From Balanoglossus misakiensis (Eukaryota > Hemichordata): a stretch of 64,000 bases of DNA. The stretch lies in the NCBI GenBank assembly GCA_040954595.2, contig CM082579.2, forward strand, positions 14,570,001 to 14,634,000, written 5' to 3'. The translations under genes and the position numbers were made by a program. Shown here one piece after another: positions 33,003 to 43,384 of the stretch. The notes beneath the pieces are model-generated. The model did no database searches. It had not been told where the DNA came from and saw only the letters and a program-made list of their open reading frames with translations. How positions within the stretch are numbered: the stretch's first letter is position 1; the number at the start of each line of letters is the position of its first letter.

Positions 33003-33172
33003 CGGCAACGAAGCCTGATCTCTGATTATTGCTGGTACCATACTCCTGTCGTGCAAGAAAATCACTGGTCTGCTGACGTATTTCAGCCAATTTCCCAAAC
33101 TACTATCCACTACATGTGACTACAATGCTAATGAAACCTCCCACAACATTAGCGACTTAGGGTCAAAGTCCA
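33003..33172 (+). repeat. Direct repeat flanking LINE, left copy
   Basis: AATCACTGGTCTG, ACGTATTTCAGCC, TGCTAATGA, CCACAACATTA and GGTCAAAGTCC occur here and in the same order at 35735-35912. Identity is moderate. The last codons of the open frame that ends at 33120 lie in this repeat, so they are not LINE protein. Confidence 0.75.
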
Positions 33173-35734
33173 CTGTTTTAAATTTTTTCATCGGTTTTAC
33201 TTTAAAGGATGCCCACAAACTGCAACAGTAAATATTACTACAATATGCCAAAAATAAAACTTTCTTCACATCTTGACTAAAATGTTGAAAATGTCTCAAT
33301 AGCATGTTTGCTCTAACACAAAATGCTCTTCTCTGTCGTTCAATATCTTCATTATCACAACCCTCACAAGATATAACATGGCCCAGATAGGTGTGTACAG
33401 GTACAAACTTTAAAGTGATGTCATTAAGTTTAACCGAAGGAATTCTTTGAACGCTCATATTCTTCCCATTAAAAAGCATGCACACAGTTTTACTAGAATT
33501 ATAAATTATATCATAATCCTTGCCATAAATTTCACAAATTCTAAGAAGACGGTGTAGACCCTTAATACTTGGACTGAGTAGAGTCATGTCGTCAGCGTAA
33601 CCTAAAGTGTTAGCGCTGACACCACACATGGTACAGCCAACTTTGGCTTTACAGAGTGCATTGATAAGATCATCAATGTAGACATTAAAAAGATAGGGAG
33701 AGAGTACTCCCCCTTGTCTTACACCGTTAGAAACAGAAAACAACTCTGAGGTTTCATTACCCCACAACACAGTAAACAATTGATTTCTGTACCATTAAAG
33801 GTCACATGTCATGCTTTGGAAAGTTTTCATTTTTCCACGTCAAAAGCTCACCTAGGGTACCTGTCTATGCATTGCCTATTGTGTCGGTTCCGAAAAATGT
33901 GCACGAATGCCGGAATTTGCCACCTTTTTTCATGCCTGTGATCGGGGAGCCACTTCGCACTCGAGCCAGGCGAAGGTATTTGCATATGGACAAAAAAGTA
34001 CACTATGTCGTAGTGTACCATTCTGTTTACAGTAAAGTGTAATTATCGGTCCATGAGTAATTAAGTCCACAGACAAAGATAAGCTATATAAACAGTGTTC
34101 AAAGCAAAGGAAGCCCTTGCCTCACATTGCAGGCAGAGGATTTACAAAGGTGTGAAAGACTATTTGTCCACATCAAGATAAGTCTTCGGCTTAACTTCGA
34201 AAAGCCAAAAAAAATCGACTGAGTTGGGTTAGGGGTACACGCCCACCCGCCACTTTTACTTGCTTGTTATCTAAGCACAAGGGGCAAAACGCATTGCAAG
34301 ATAGTAACATACGTTAACTTCAAGACCCAAATAGTGATTTTACGCGTGGTTGTATAGGGCATGGCATGGGACCTTTAATATAAAATTCGTACAGCATACA
34401 AGGGAACATTCCTGTCGATGAGCTTGTTAACCAGTTTAAAGTGATTAACTCTGTCAAAAGCTTTTGAAGCATCCAGAAAACAAGTAAACACTGGTCTTCC
34501 ATTGCTGGTGTAGTAGCTAATGATTTCTTTAAATGCAAATAAACACAGGTCAGTTGAATGTTCTCGCTTGAAACCAAATTGTAAATAATGAGAGGTAAGA
34601 AACTCCTCACAACGAGAAAGTAAAATAGGCTCAAAAACTTTAGAGAAAACAGTTGCTAGTGCTATCGGCTGGTAGTTACTGGCATCACTACAAAGCTTAG
34701 TTTTATCCTTAATTGGAACTAAAATAACTTTGATAGCCTCAGTTTGCAGGTAACCATGAACAATCAAGTCAAAATGGGTAAAATAGAGGAGTCTGAGAAT
34801 TTGAGGTGCTCAGCTGAAATATTGTCAATGCCAGCTGTCTTATCGTCAGGTAACTTATGTATAGCAGAAATTACTTCTTCTTCAGAAACATACATATCAG
34901 AAGAAAATTTAACATACTTCATTTTCTCCTCGATGTCATTTTTACCAGTCTGAGCCTGGACAGAATTCAAAATATCACTGAAATGCTTGTGCCACATAAT
35001 TGCAATTTCACTCTCACCAGTCGCTCCACCTACAGTGTCAGAAAGCGGCATTTTTCGGCTAGTTTGCTTTCTGACTTCCTTCCAGAAGTCGTTCTGTCTG
35101 TGGCAGCGTAAATTGTCAGCCATCTTGTCAGCCCTATTTTGATTCTCAATCTTTTTACAAGCACGTAAAGCATACTTAAAACGAGCTCTGGAAGATTTCA
35201 TGGTTTCAAAAAGCGGGCCTTGTTAAGGTTTACCCCCATTAACCCATAATAAAAACATGGAACGGGCATAGTCGTGACTTTCTTTTACAAAATCGTTCCA
35301 GCCAGGCACAACATGAACTTTCTGGTGAAACTTACGCCTAATGGTATCTTTTGCAGCACAATTCAATGCGTCCACAACACTACTATAACAAGTATCAATT
35401 GCCTGTAAATGCGAAGGGTATGTACAGTTCACATTAGTGCAGAATAACTCTTCGGATATATTAATCTTATCAACCTTGGCTTTGGTACAGCGGGTGTAGG
35501 CGTATATATTCTGCTGTGACAATTTTTTTCCAATCAACTCGAAAATTACATTGCTTGAAGGAACTACTGCTGAAGCATTCATCAGCAGAAGTGTTGAAAT
35601 GAACCTCTATTGAAACAGGAATATGGTCGGAGTCAACAACATTGCAAAGACTCGAAATTGAAAGAACATTGCTATAAAAAATTTTAGTGGTAACACAGTG
35701 GTCAATCCAAACTCAGCGTAATTCAATAAAACGA
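33172..35734 (-). mobile_element. Degenerate non-LTR retrotransposon (endonuclease tail + reverse transcriptase)
   Basis: Read on the minus strand. The endonuclease C-terminus is at about 35730-35590 (WIDHCVTT and VVDSDHIPVSIEV, the SDH motif), then a linker (35582-34764). The reverse transcriptase follows: SNYQPIALATVFSKVFEPIL, GFKREHSTDLCLFAFKEII, then motif A CFLDASKAFDRV. After the inserted MITE the domain resumes: WYRNQLFTVLWG, VRQGGVLSPYLFNVYIDDL, the YADD catalytic motif and a YLGHVIS thumb. Breaks: an in-frame TAA at about 35221, a frameshift near 34770, an in-frame stop in the endonuclease tail, and the 584-bp insertion. The 5' part of the endonuclease is absent. It is clearly a different lineage from the CR1-like copies nearby; a closer clade is not assigned. 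Confidence 0.88.
33795..34378. mobile_element. MITE, 584 bp, TTAA-flanked, inside LINE reverse transcriptase
   Basis: Ends are TTAAAGGTCACATGTCATGC and the reverse complement of GCATGGCATGGGACCTTTAA, 18 of 20 positions alike. It cuts the LINE frame between YAVRILY (34379 upward) and WYRNQLF (33794 downward), so the host sequence on both sides is unambiguous. TTAA at both edges fits a TTAA target duplication. The interior has no transposase frame. The empty site would read TATTAATGG on the coding strand, which carries a stop, so the LINE was probably already decaying. Confidence 0.9.
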
Positions 35735-35912
35735 CCTAACACAGCCTGAACTCCGATAATGTGTTGTCCCAAAATTCATTCCGTGGAAAATAATCACTGG
35801 TCTGTTTACGTATTTCAGCCGATTTTCCAAGGACTACTGCAACCCGCCAGAAGTGAGTAGCCTGCTAATGAGATCTCCACAACATTACGTAATGACGGTC
35901 AAAGTCCGATGC
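35735..35912 (+). repeat. Direct repeat flanking LINE, right copy
   Basis: Same orientation and word order as 33003-33172. The alignment appears to start near AGCCTGA and CTCYGATWAT and to end with GGTCAAAGTCC. Confidence 0.75.
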
Positions 35913-36370
35913 CCCAGTGTCCGTCCTCAGCCCACCAAAAAATGCGAAAAAATATTACAAAAATCTTCTTCTCAAAATCGACGTGGCCTAGGACCTTGAA
36001 ATTTGGCACAGGGGATTTTGGCCACATGGTCTACAAAAATCGCGAAAAGAATGTACATGCCCCCATTAACGTGCAAATTAGGTCAATTTGAAAATTTCGC
36101 TCGATTATAGCCACAAAGTCACGTGACTAATTACAAATTCAAAGGGCAGGTGCACCAGTACTCATGGGCCCCAACCACCGTGCCAAATTTGGAGGCGCAC
36201 TTGCCGGAATTTCAGAGAAAAACGGGCGCAAAAAAACGACTCAAGAAGAAAGAAGACAAACTCCAGCAATAACAGAAGGGGACCAAGCGCCTGAGGGCTC
36301 TTGGTCCCCTAAATATGGGACTAAACTTGACAGATACCCGGAATATTTTCCTATTTAGGATACCTGGTTG
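35913..36370. other. Repeat-like stretch with GGGGACCAAG hairpin
   Basis: GGGGACCAAG at 36278-36287 pairs with CTTGGTCCCC at 36300-36309, between an AAGAAGAAAGAAGAC purine run and ATATGGG. Small hairpins after purine-rich runs are seen in many invertebrate dispersed repeats. No coding gene is supported. Confidence 0.5.
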
Positions 36371-37035
36371 CATTTCCACCTAAAGGCGTCCTATTGGCGT
36401 GGAAATTTTATAACTTGAAATCGTTTGACTGGGTGATAGGTATTAATATCTTATGATGTTATAAAACACTTGGCTCGCCAAAGGTAAGGACCGATTATAG
36501 CGTCAGTCGTGTCATAAAATCTATATGAACGTCATGGGTCAATAAACTTGATGGTCCAATAAAATTTAATGGTTCGTAAAACTATTGTGTCCAATGTCTG
36601 CAGAGTATACTGGCTGCAACATGTGTATGAGTCAGGATTAACGGCTGTAGCCATCAACCCAAAAGGTGAACGTCCTATTCTCACTAACTTAAATAGGTTT
36701 TGCGACCTAGTTGAGTTATAAAAACCTTATGATAAAGTCGACACAATTTCAAGATGACGATGTGCAAATGAGAGTTCATAAGCTAAAGTAAAGTTCAATG
36801 AATTCTATACAAAGTTCAAAAAAGATTTTTTACTAAAGGAAGACATGAACAAACTGATATCGTCTCTTCATATTCGTACATGTCCAACTGTTGTGATTTG
36901 ACCCCCCCCCCATGGTACATGAACCTATTACTTAGTACACACTTAAACAATTGGCATTTGAAGTGCCTTGCTTGACAGTGTTTAATGCTGTGGTCAGCCG
37001 CGTTTATCTCTCGCCACTTCATGCATCATGTCGCC
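36371..37035. other. Low-copy stretch; part shared with 20690-20900
   Basis: From about 36750, GAGTTCATAAGCTAAAG and AAGGAAGACATGAA echo 20720-20850. A C-run lies at 36901. There are no supported genes. Confidence 0.4.
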
Positions 37036-37359
37036 TTAAAGGGACAAACTCTCTCTCTCGTCGCCCTTTTCTATTAATTATGTTTGATACAAGACACCGT
37101 TTATATTAATGGGCATGTGTTTATGTAGTGAATGAACGTTCAACCACACACAACTTCCATCCTGCTTGTATGATATGAGAGTAAAAACTCGCCCAAAATG
37201 AATTAATGGTAGAGACCGATTTTTCAGTTTTGCGAGTTTTCGCTCTCGTGTCTACATGCGGGATAGAAGGTGTGTGCGGTTGAACGTTGCATCACTATAT
37301 ATCCACATTTACATTAATATAAACGGTGTTTTGTATCAAACATGGAAAAGGGCAGCGAG
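37036..37359. mobile_element. Foldback MITE of TTAAAGGGACAAA family (copy 2, right end lost)
   Basis: The left arm begins TTAAAGGGACAAACTCTCTC and both arms of the palindrome are recognisable (ACTTCCATCCTGCTTGTATG and ACATGCGGGATAGAAGG). The right arm stops after GGGCAGCGAG, about 24 bp short of the expected end, exactly where the next element begins with TTAAGG. Confidence 0.88.
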
Positions 37360-37740
37360 TTAAGGATGTACGATCAGTAAAATTGAAAGCATTGTCATTT
37401 CTTTTAATCGTGAATTTTCGTTTCTGATTTGTATGTATAATGAAAATCCATTTTGGGTCACTGCACTTGTTTTCGACTTTAAACAAGGCCGTGAATTTAG
37501 TCGACAATTGAAGAAAACTGCTAACGGTCAGCATTTTCTACCAATGGTTTGTCTATGGATACAATATTGAACAAAGTTTATCTCAAAATAGAGCGTGATG
37601 AATTTATTTTGATTTGTCGGAGCTATGTGTAAAATTTCATGAAAATGACAATAGTAGAAGTGAGTTTTCTAACTATTCTCCATGTACTCCTATGGGAAGA
37701 GACACAGGCGCACAGTTTACCAGTTGACGACCTCTAAAGA
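37360..37740 (+). mobile_element. Copy of TTAAGGATGTAC family, abutting foldback MITE
   Basis: It starts TTAAGGATGTACGATCAG and contains GCATTGTCATTTCTTTTAAT, TTTCTACCAATGGTTTGTCT, TTTATCTCAAAATAGAGC, GAGCTATGTGTAAAATTTC, GACAATAGTAGAAGTGAG and CTCCTATGGGAAGAGACAC. The far end fades before a G-run at 37748. Confidence 0.75.
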
Positions 37741-37993
37741 GGAAACGGGGGGGGGGGGGATGATGAAAGGTTTAAGACTTACAGATCACAACTTAAAGAG
37801 CCATTCAGAAAGAGGCTTAGAGTGGAGTATCAAATCGGACGATACCACTGACTGGTGGAGGAAGACAAAATAAGCAAACTGAGTAGATGAGTGCTCAGAT
37901 TTCTTCAGAGGACCAAACGTTTCAAAGAATTATACGTGACAATCCATGCCTGGTCCGTCAGTAGATATAAACAGAACATTGTGGCTGTATTCA
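37741..37993. other. Short stretch with a G-run
   Basis: A run of about 13 G lies at 37748-37760. I see nothing else supported. Confidence 0.4.
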
Positions 37994-38292
37994 TTAAAGG
38001 GACAAAGTCTCTCTCTCGCTGCCCTTTTTCCATTAATTATGTTTGATACAAGACTGCGTTTATATTATTCTACATATGGATATAGTGAACCAACGTTCAA
38101 CCATACACACCTTCCACCCCGCTTGTATAGACACGAGAGTTTTAAAAAGTAGCCAAAATGAATAAACGGTCTCTACCATTTATTCATTTCGGGCGAGTTT
38201 TTACTCTCGTATCATACAAGCCGGATGGAAGTTGTGTGTGGTTGAACGTTCATTCACTAACATAAACGGTGTCTTGTATCATGTCCCTTTAA
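37994..38292. mobile_element. Foldback MITE of TTAAAGGGACAAA family (copy 3, internal deletion)
   Basis: TTAAAGGGACAAAGTCTCTC opens the element and GTCCCTTTAA closes it, both with TTAA. The right arm lacks about 45 bp between CTTGTATCA and TGTCCC, so the arms are unequal. The centre (GAATAAACGG, ACCATTTATTCATTT) still pairs. Confidence 0.9.
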
Positions 38293-38355
38293 CACTTTTG
38301 AAGCATTTTACTAATGCTAACATGACTAGACCAATTGAATGATGTTACATTGCAG

Positions 38356-38437
38356 GTTATCAACTCAGAGGGGCGTCTTGTTATAAAGCGGTACCTGACA
38401 AACAATCAGCTGGCAACGCTGAAAATACCTGTCAGTC
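38356..38437 (+). other. Candidate internal exon, 82 nt (unknown protein)
   Basis: It is preceded by TGCTAAC (branch-point-like, about 38 bp upstream) and GATGTTACATTGCAG, and followed by GTAAGTATG, a strong donor. The frame is open from the first base: VINSEGRLVIKRYLTNNQLA then TLKIPVS, phase 0 to 1. The peptide looks like a real beta-strand-rich fragment, but I recognise no family. No partner exon was found within a few kilobases, and it starts only 63 bp after a MITE. Confidence 0.4.
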
Positions 38438-39077
38438 GTAAGTATGAAAGTATACATCATTTGAGTAGAATTTTACGGGAGTTCCTAACAAGGCTTGGAC
38501 ATGTCACGCACAAATACAAAGGGCGCGTATAAAGACAGACAAAACCTCGCTCAGTGTGAGGTGTTCAGCGATTGCATCTGATAAGTCGAAAATGCTTGAT
38601 CACGTGTCATGTTCAGTTGGGAAATTGGATATGTCTCAGGCCAAAAAAACTAATATGTGCTATTCCGATTACATGGTTTTCAAAAATATTGTAGGTAGAA
38701 AGGGACATTTTTTTATTTTTCAATTTTTTTTATATCTTTGGCCGTCGTAGTGTAGAAGAATGACATCATAGTTCTTGCGTGATTCTCGCAATTTTCATGA
38801 ATTGTTTTATATTTGACATCGTTATTTTTACTTCCGGTTTGCGAAGATCTAAACTGTTTTGGGTCGGCGGGCTAAAATTAGGGTAGTTCGGGTAATCGTT
38901 ATGACATTGGGAGCTACGGCTGCAAAGCCATGTGTCTCGTGCGAAAAGGGCCCTTAACCTTTTGCAATATTTAACAGCAAACAACAGACAGTTTTGAGAA
39001 TAAAAGGTTTCCGTCGTGTCTGACTTTCATATCGCATTAATAGCATATCCCTAATTTTAAAGAAATTAGGAGAGACA
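38438..39077. other. Low-copy stretch
   Basis: No supported gene. T-runs and one CpG-containing segment near 38860 (GGGTCGGCGGGC) are present. Confidence 0.4.
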
Positions 39078-39275
39078 GAGTGAAACAGGCAGAGTGGCAG
39101 ACAGACACAAGCAGACAGACAGAGCAACATTCATCAGTAGAGACACTCACCGGTCGCTCGCTCGCTCGCTCGCTCACTCTCTCTCTCAGAGAGAGGGGGC
39201 AGACAGTCAGACAGACCGACGTTGACAGACAGTCAGTAAGTCAGTCAGCCAGTTAATCAGTCAGTCAGACGTCAA
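39078..39275. repeat. Compound microsatellite (CAGA, GCTC, CTCT, CAGT)
   Basis: Runs of GACAGACAGA, CGCTCGCTCGCTCGCTC, CTCTCTCTCAGAGAGAG and CAGTCAGTCAG-like words follow each other. The CTCTCTCTCAGAGAGAG part is self-complementary. Confidence 0.85.
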
Positions 39276-40798
39276 AGACACAGTGACACAAACACAGCGA
39301 GGGAGACAACAGGACCTTTCATGCTTAAACCCCTGTTCTTCTGTTATAAACTTTGAAAACCGTTCGTTTTCAGACTGCAGATTGCTCGAATAACGCGACA
39401 CACTGCCGAAACAATAAAACAAATACTAGTGGGAGCTCATAAAATAAAATCGCTCAACCATTCCGTCGTCCTGAGTGACCTCAGCCACATTAATTCCGAC
39501 GTCTTTTTAGGGTCATGAAAAAAGTCACAAATAAGGTATTTCCCCTAGGTCCACCTGAAGCAAAAAGTTTTCGTTTCGACTCCATCATTCCGAATAGTAA
39601 GAAAGCAACAAAATTGAAAAGACAGATGTAAAATGCAATCTCTCTCACGTGGTAACGTTTGTAACTATGGCAATCACGGTACGTGTTCAGTACACAGACA
39701 GGGAGAAAAGTTTCTCCATGCAATACATGTGTTCAGTAAGGTTTGACCTTGGTTTTACTTTGTACCATGATCGCCGCTTTCTAAGCATGGATGAACGACG
39801 GCGGTCAGACCCAATCGAACCCTTTCATGTCAGATGACCACGGTATCTCCAGTGTGAGATGACATTTGACAAACCATTTGATTTCAACAAAATCTTCGCG
39901 TCGTCAACGCGTCGCATACCAGTCGCATATCGGTATTTACCCAATCATAAAAGTTGGAAATTCGGGAGACTCGATCTGCAACCAAGTTGAGAGTAAATTT
40001 TGACGTTTGACTATTGGCAAGTAAACAGGTTACACAATGACTTGTCGGTTTTTCCTCCGTCATGGTCGTTCTTGACCCAAGTGTCCTTCCTTGACATTTA
40101 GACACACCTTGCGGTATGACCTTGGTGGTCATGTGCAATTAGTTTTCTTGTATAAGACGCTTTTCATGCCGGGGTAGACGACTTGTGCGTGGATCATCAA
40201 CATTTCAGTGATATTTCAACGCAAAGTTTTAGCAATATTGAGAAAACAGATAGTGAGGTGTCAAATGCATATCAATGTACGAAAATTAGGTCAAGCCACC
40301 CGACAGCAACCGCTTTCACACAGTGTCGGACGTTGCACGGAATGTGAAACGTTACACTGCTTCGGCCGTTCACATGCACCTGGGCGTGGTTTTGATTGAT
40401 GGTCAAACGCCCCCACTTACTTTGGGCGTTTTCAATGGTAAATGTGTCGTATTGATCGAAACCTTGCCGTAAACACATTTTTTTTGCTGAATCAACATTC
40501 AGAGTTCAGCCGTCTAGTTAACGAAGTATTGAAATAAGCCACTTGTTCATCATTTTTTGTCTGTCAAACGTGTTTATTCGGACAGGGACCGGCCGCCAAT
40601 GAGTGGTTTAGGGAGCCCACACGTACACTCTGGTACCTGGACAATTAACAAAGACATGACGTGTGTACCGTCCGGTTCGAAAAGATTGGTTTAAGGTAGT
40701 CCTGGTAACAGTCATCCTAACGAGGCCAGGGGAGGTCTCCAAGGGCGAAATAAACAAAGCTACCGATGACGAGTCAATTCGAATCGGACGATGCTTGT
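39276..40798. other. Low-copy DNA beside the large satellite
   Basis: It has higher GC and CpG than the rest of the window and is not visibly repetitive. The frame at 39649-39837 holds an ATG in fair context (AACTATGGCA) and 56 codons but no recognisable domain. It is the best candidate for unique flanking DNA of the satellite. Confidence 0.4.
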
Positions 40799-42447
40799 TT
40801 TCGACTTTGCAAAATCTCAAAATTTCGTCGAGTTTTGAAAAAAAATCATGGGTGAAAATGCATCAAAAAATGAGAAATTTTCGACTTTGCAAAATCTCAA
40901 AATTTCGTCAATTTTGAAAAAAATCATGGGTGAAAATCATCAAAAAATGACAAATTTTCGACTTTGCAAAATCTCAAAATTTCGTCGATTTTTGAAAAAA
41001 ATCATGGGTGAAAATCATCAAAAAAATGACAAATTTTCGACTTTGCAAAATCTCAAAATTTTGTTGATTTTTGAAAAAAATCATAGGTGAAAATCATCAA
41101 AAAATGACAAATTTTCGCCTTTGCAAAATCTCAAAATTTCGTCGATTTTTGAAGAAAATCATGGGTGAAAATCATCAAAAAATGACAAATTTTCGACTTT
41201 GCAAAATCTCAAAATTTTTTCGATTTTTGAAAAAAGACATGGGTGAAAATCATCAAAAAATGACAAATTTTCGACTTTGCAAAATCTCAAAATTTCGTCG
41301 ATTTTTGAAAAAAATCATGGGGGAAAATCATGAAAAAAATGACAAATTTTCCTCTTTGCAAAATCTCAAAATTTCGTCGATTTTTAAAAAAAGACATGGG
41401 TGAAAATCATCAAAAAATAACAAATTTTCGACTTTGCAAAATCTCAAAATTTCGTCCATTTTTGAAAAAAAATCATGGGTAAAAATCATCAAAAAATGAC
41501 AAATTTTGAAAAAAAAACGGGTGAAAATCATCAAAATATGACACATTTTCGACTTTGCAAAATCTCAAAATTTCGTCGATTTTTGAAAAAAAATCATGGG
41601 TGAAAATCATCAAAAAATGACAAATTTTCGTCTTTGCAAAATCTCAAAATTTCGTCCATTTCTGAAAAAAAATTATGGGTAAAAATCATCAAAAATGACA
41701 AATTTTCATCTTTGCAAAATCTCAAATTTTCGTCGATTTTTGAAAAAAAATCATGGTTGAAAATCATCAAAAAATGACAAAATTTTCGACTTTGCAAAAT
41801 CTCAAAATTTCGTCGATTTTTGAAAAAAATCATGGGGGAAAATCATGAAAAAATGACAAATTTTCCTCTTTGCAAAATCTCAAAATTTCGTCGATTTTTG
41901 AAAAAAAATCATGGGTGAAAATCATCAAAAAATGACAAATTTTCGTCTTTGCAAAATCTCAAAATTTCGTCCATTTTTGAAAAAAATCATGGGTGAAAAT
42001 CATCAAAAAATGACAAATTTTCGACTTTGCAAAATCTCAACATTTCGTCAATTTTTGAAAAAATCATGGGAGAAAATCATCAAAAAATGACAAATTTTCG
42101 ACTTTGCAAAATCTCAAAATTTCGTCGATTTTGAAAAAAATCATAGGTTCGTCGATTTTAAAAAAAAAAACATGGGTGAAAATCATCAAAAAATGACAAA
42201 TTTTGATAAAAAAAAACGGGTGAAAATCATCAAAAAATGACACATTTTCCTCTGCAAAATCTCAAAATTTCGTCGTTTTTTGAAAAAAAATCATGGGTGA
42301 AAATCATCAAAAAATGACAAATTTTCGTCTTTGTAAAATCACAAAATTTCGTCGATTTTTGATAAAAATCATGGGGGAAAATCATGAAAAAATGAAAAAT
42401 TTTCCTCTTTGCAAAATCTCAAAATTTCGTCGATTTTTGAAAAAAAA

Positions 42448-43384
42448 TCATGGGTGAAAATCATCAAAAAATGACAAATTTTCGTCTTTGCAAAATCTCA
42501 AAATTTCGTCCATTTTTGAAAAAAAATCATGGGTAAAAATCATCAAAAATGACAAATTTTCGTCTATGCAAAATCTCAAATTTTCGTCGATTTTTGAAAA
42601 AAAATCATGGTTGAAAATCATCAAAAAATGACAAAATTTTCGACTTTGTAAAATCACAAAATTTCGTCGATTTTGAAACAAATCATAGGTTCGTCGATTT
42701 TTTTAAAAAAAACATGGGTGAAAATCATCAAAAAATGACAAATTTTGAAAAAAAAACGGGTGAAAATCATCAAAAAATGACACATTTTCGTCGACTTTGC
42801 AAAATCTCAAAATTTCGTCGATTTTTGAAAAAAATCATGGGGGAAAATCATGAAAAAATGACAAATTTTCCTCTGCAAAATCTCAAAATTTCGTCGATTT
42901 TTGAAAAAAAATCATGGGTGAAAATCATCAAAAAATGACAAATTTTCGTCTTTGCAAAATCTCAAAATTTCGTCCATTTTTGAAAAAAAATCATGGGTAA
43001 AAATCATCAAAAATGACAAATTTTCGTCTATGCAAAATCTCAAATTTTCGTCGATTTTTGAAAAAAAATCATGGTTGAAAATCATCAAAAAATGACAAAA
43101 TTTTCGACTTTGTAAAATCACAAAATTTCGTCGATTTTGAAACAAATCATAGGTTCGTCGATTTTTTTAAAAAAAACATGGGTGAAAATCATCAAAAAAT
43201 GACAAATTTTGAAAAAAAAACGGGTGAAAATCATCAAAAAATGACACATTTTCGTCGACTTTGCAAAATCTCAAAATTTCGTCGATTTTTGAAAAAAATC
43301 ATGGGGGAAAATCATGAAAAAATGACAAATTTTCCTCTGCAAAATCTCAAAATTTCGTCGATTTTTAAAAAAAGACATTGGTGA
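42448..43384. repeat. 464-bp higher-order duplication in satellite
   Basis: The block at 42448 recurs 464 bp later at 42912 with the same series of unit variants, including CGTCTATGC and the TCATAGGTTCGTCG long unit. Confidence 0.8.

Noticed and set aside
33003-35912. LTR retrotransposon with the direct repeats as LTRs
   Set aside because: The internal protein is a non-LTR type (SDH endonuclease tail, VRQGGVLSP, YADD with LINE thumb). The repeats lack TG...CA ends, a primer-binding site and a polypurine tract.
37456-37480. Seed of the 78-bp satellite (CTTGTTTTCGACTTT shared with 40793)
   Set aside because: Fifteen shared bases in AT-rich DNA with no further similarity is within chance for a window this size.
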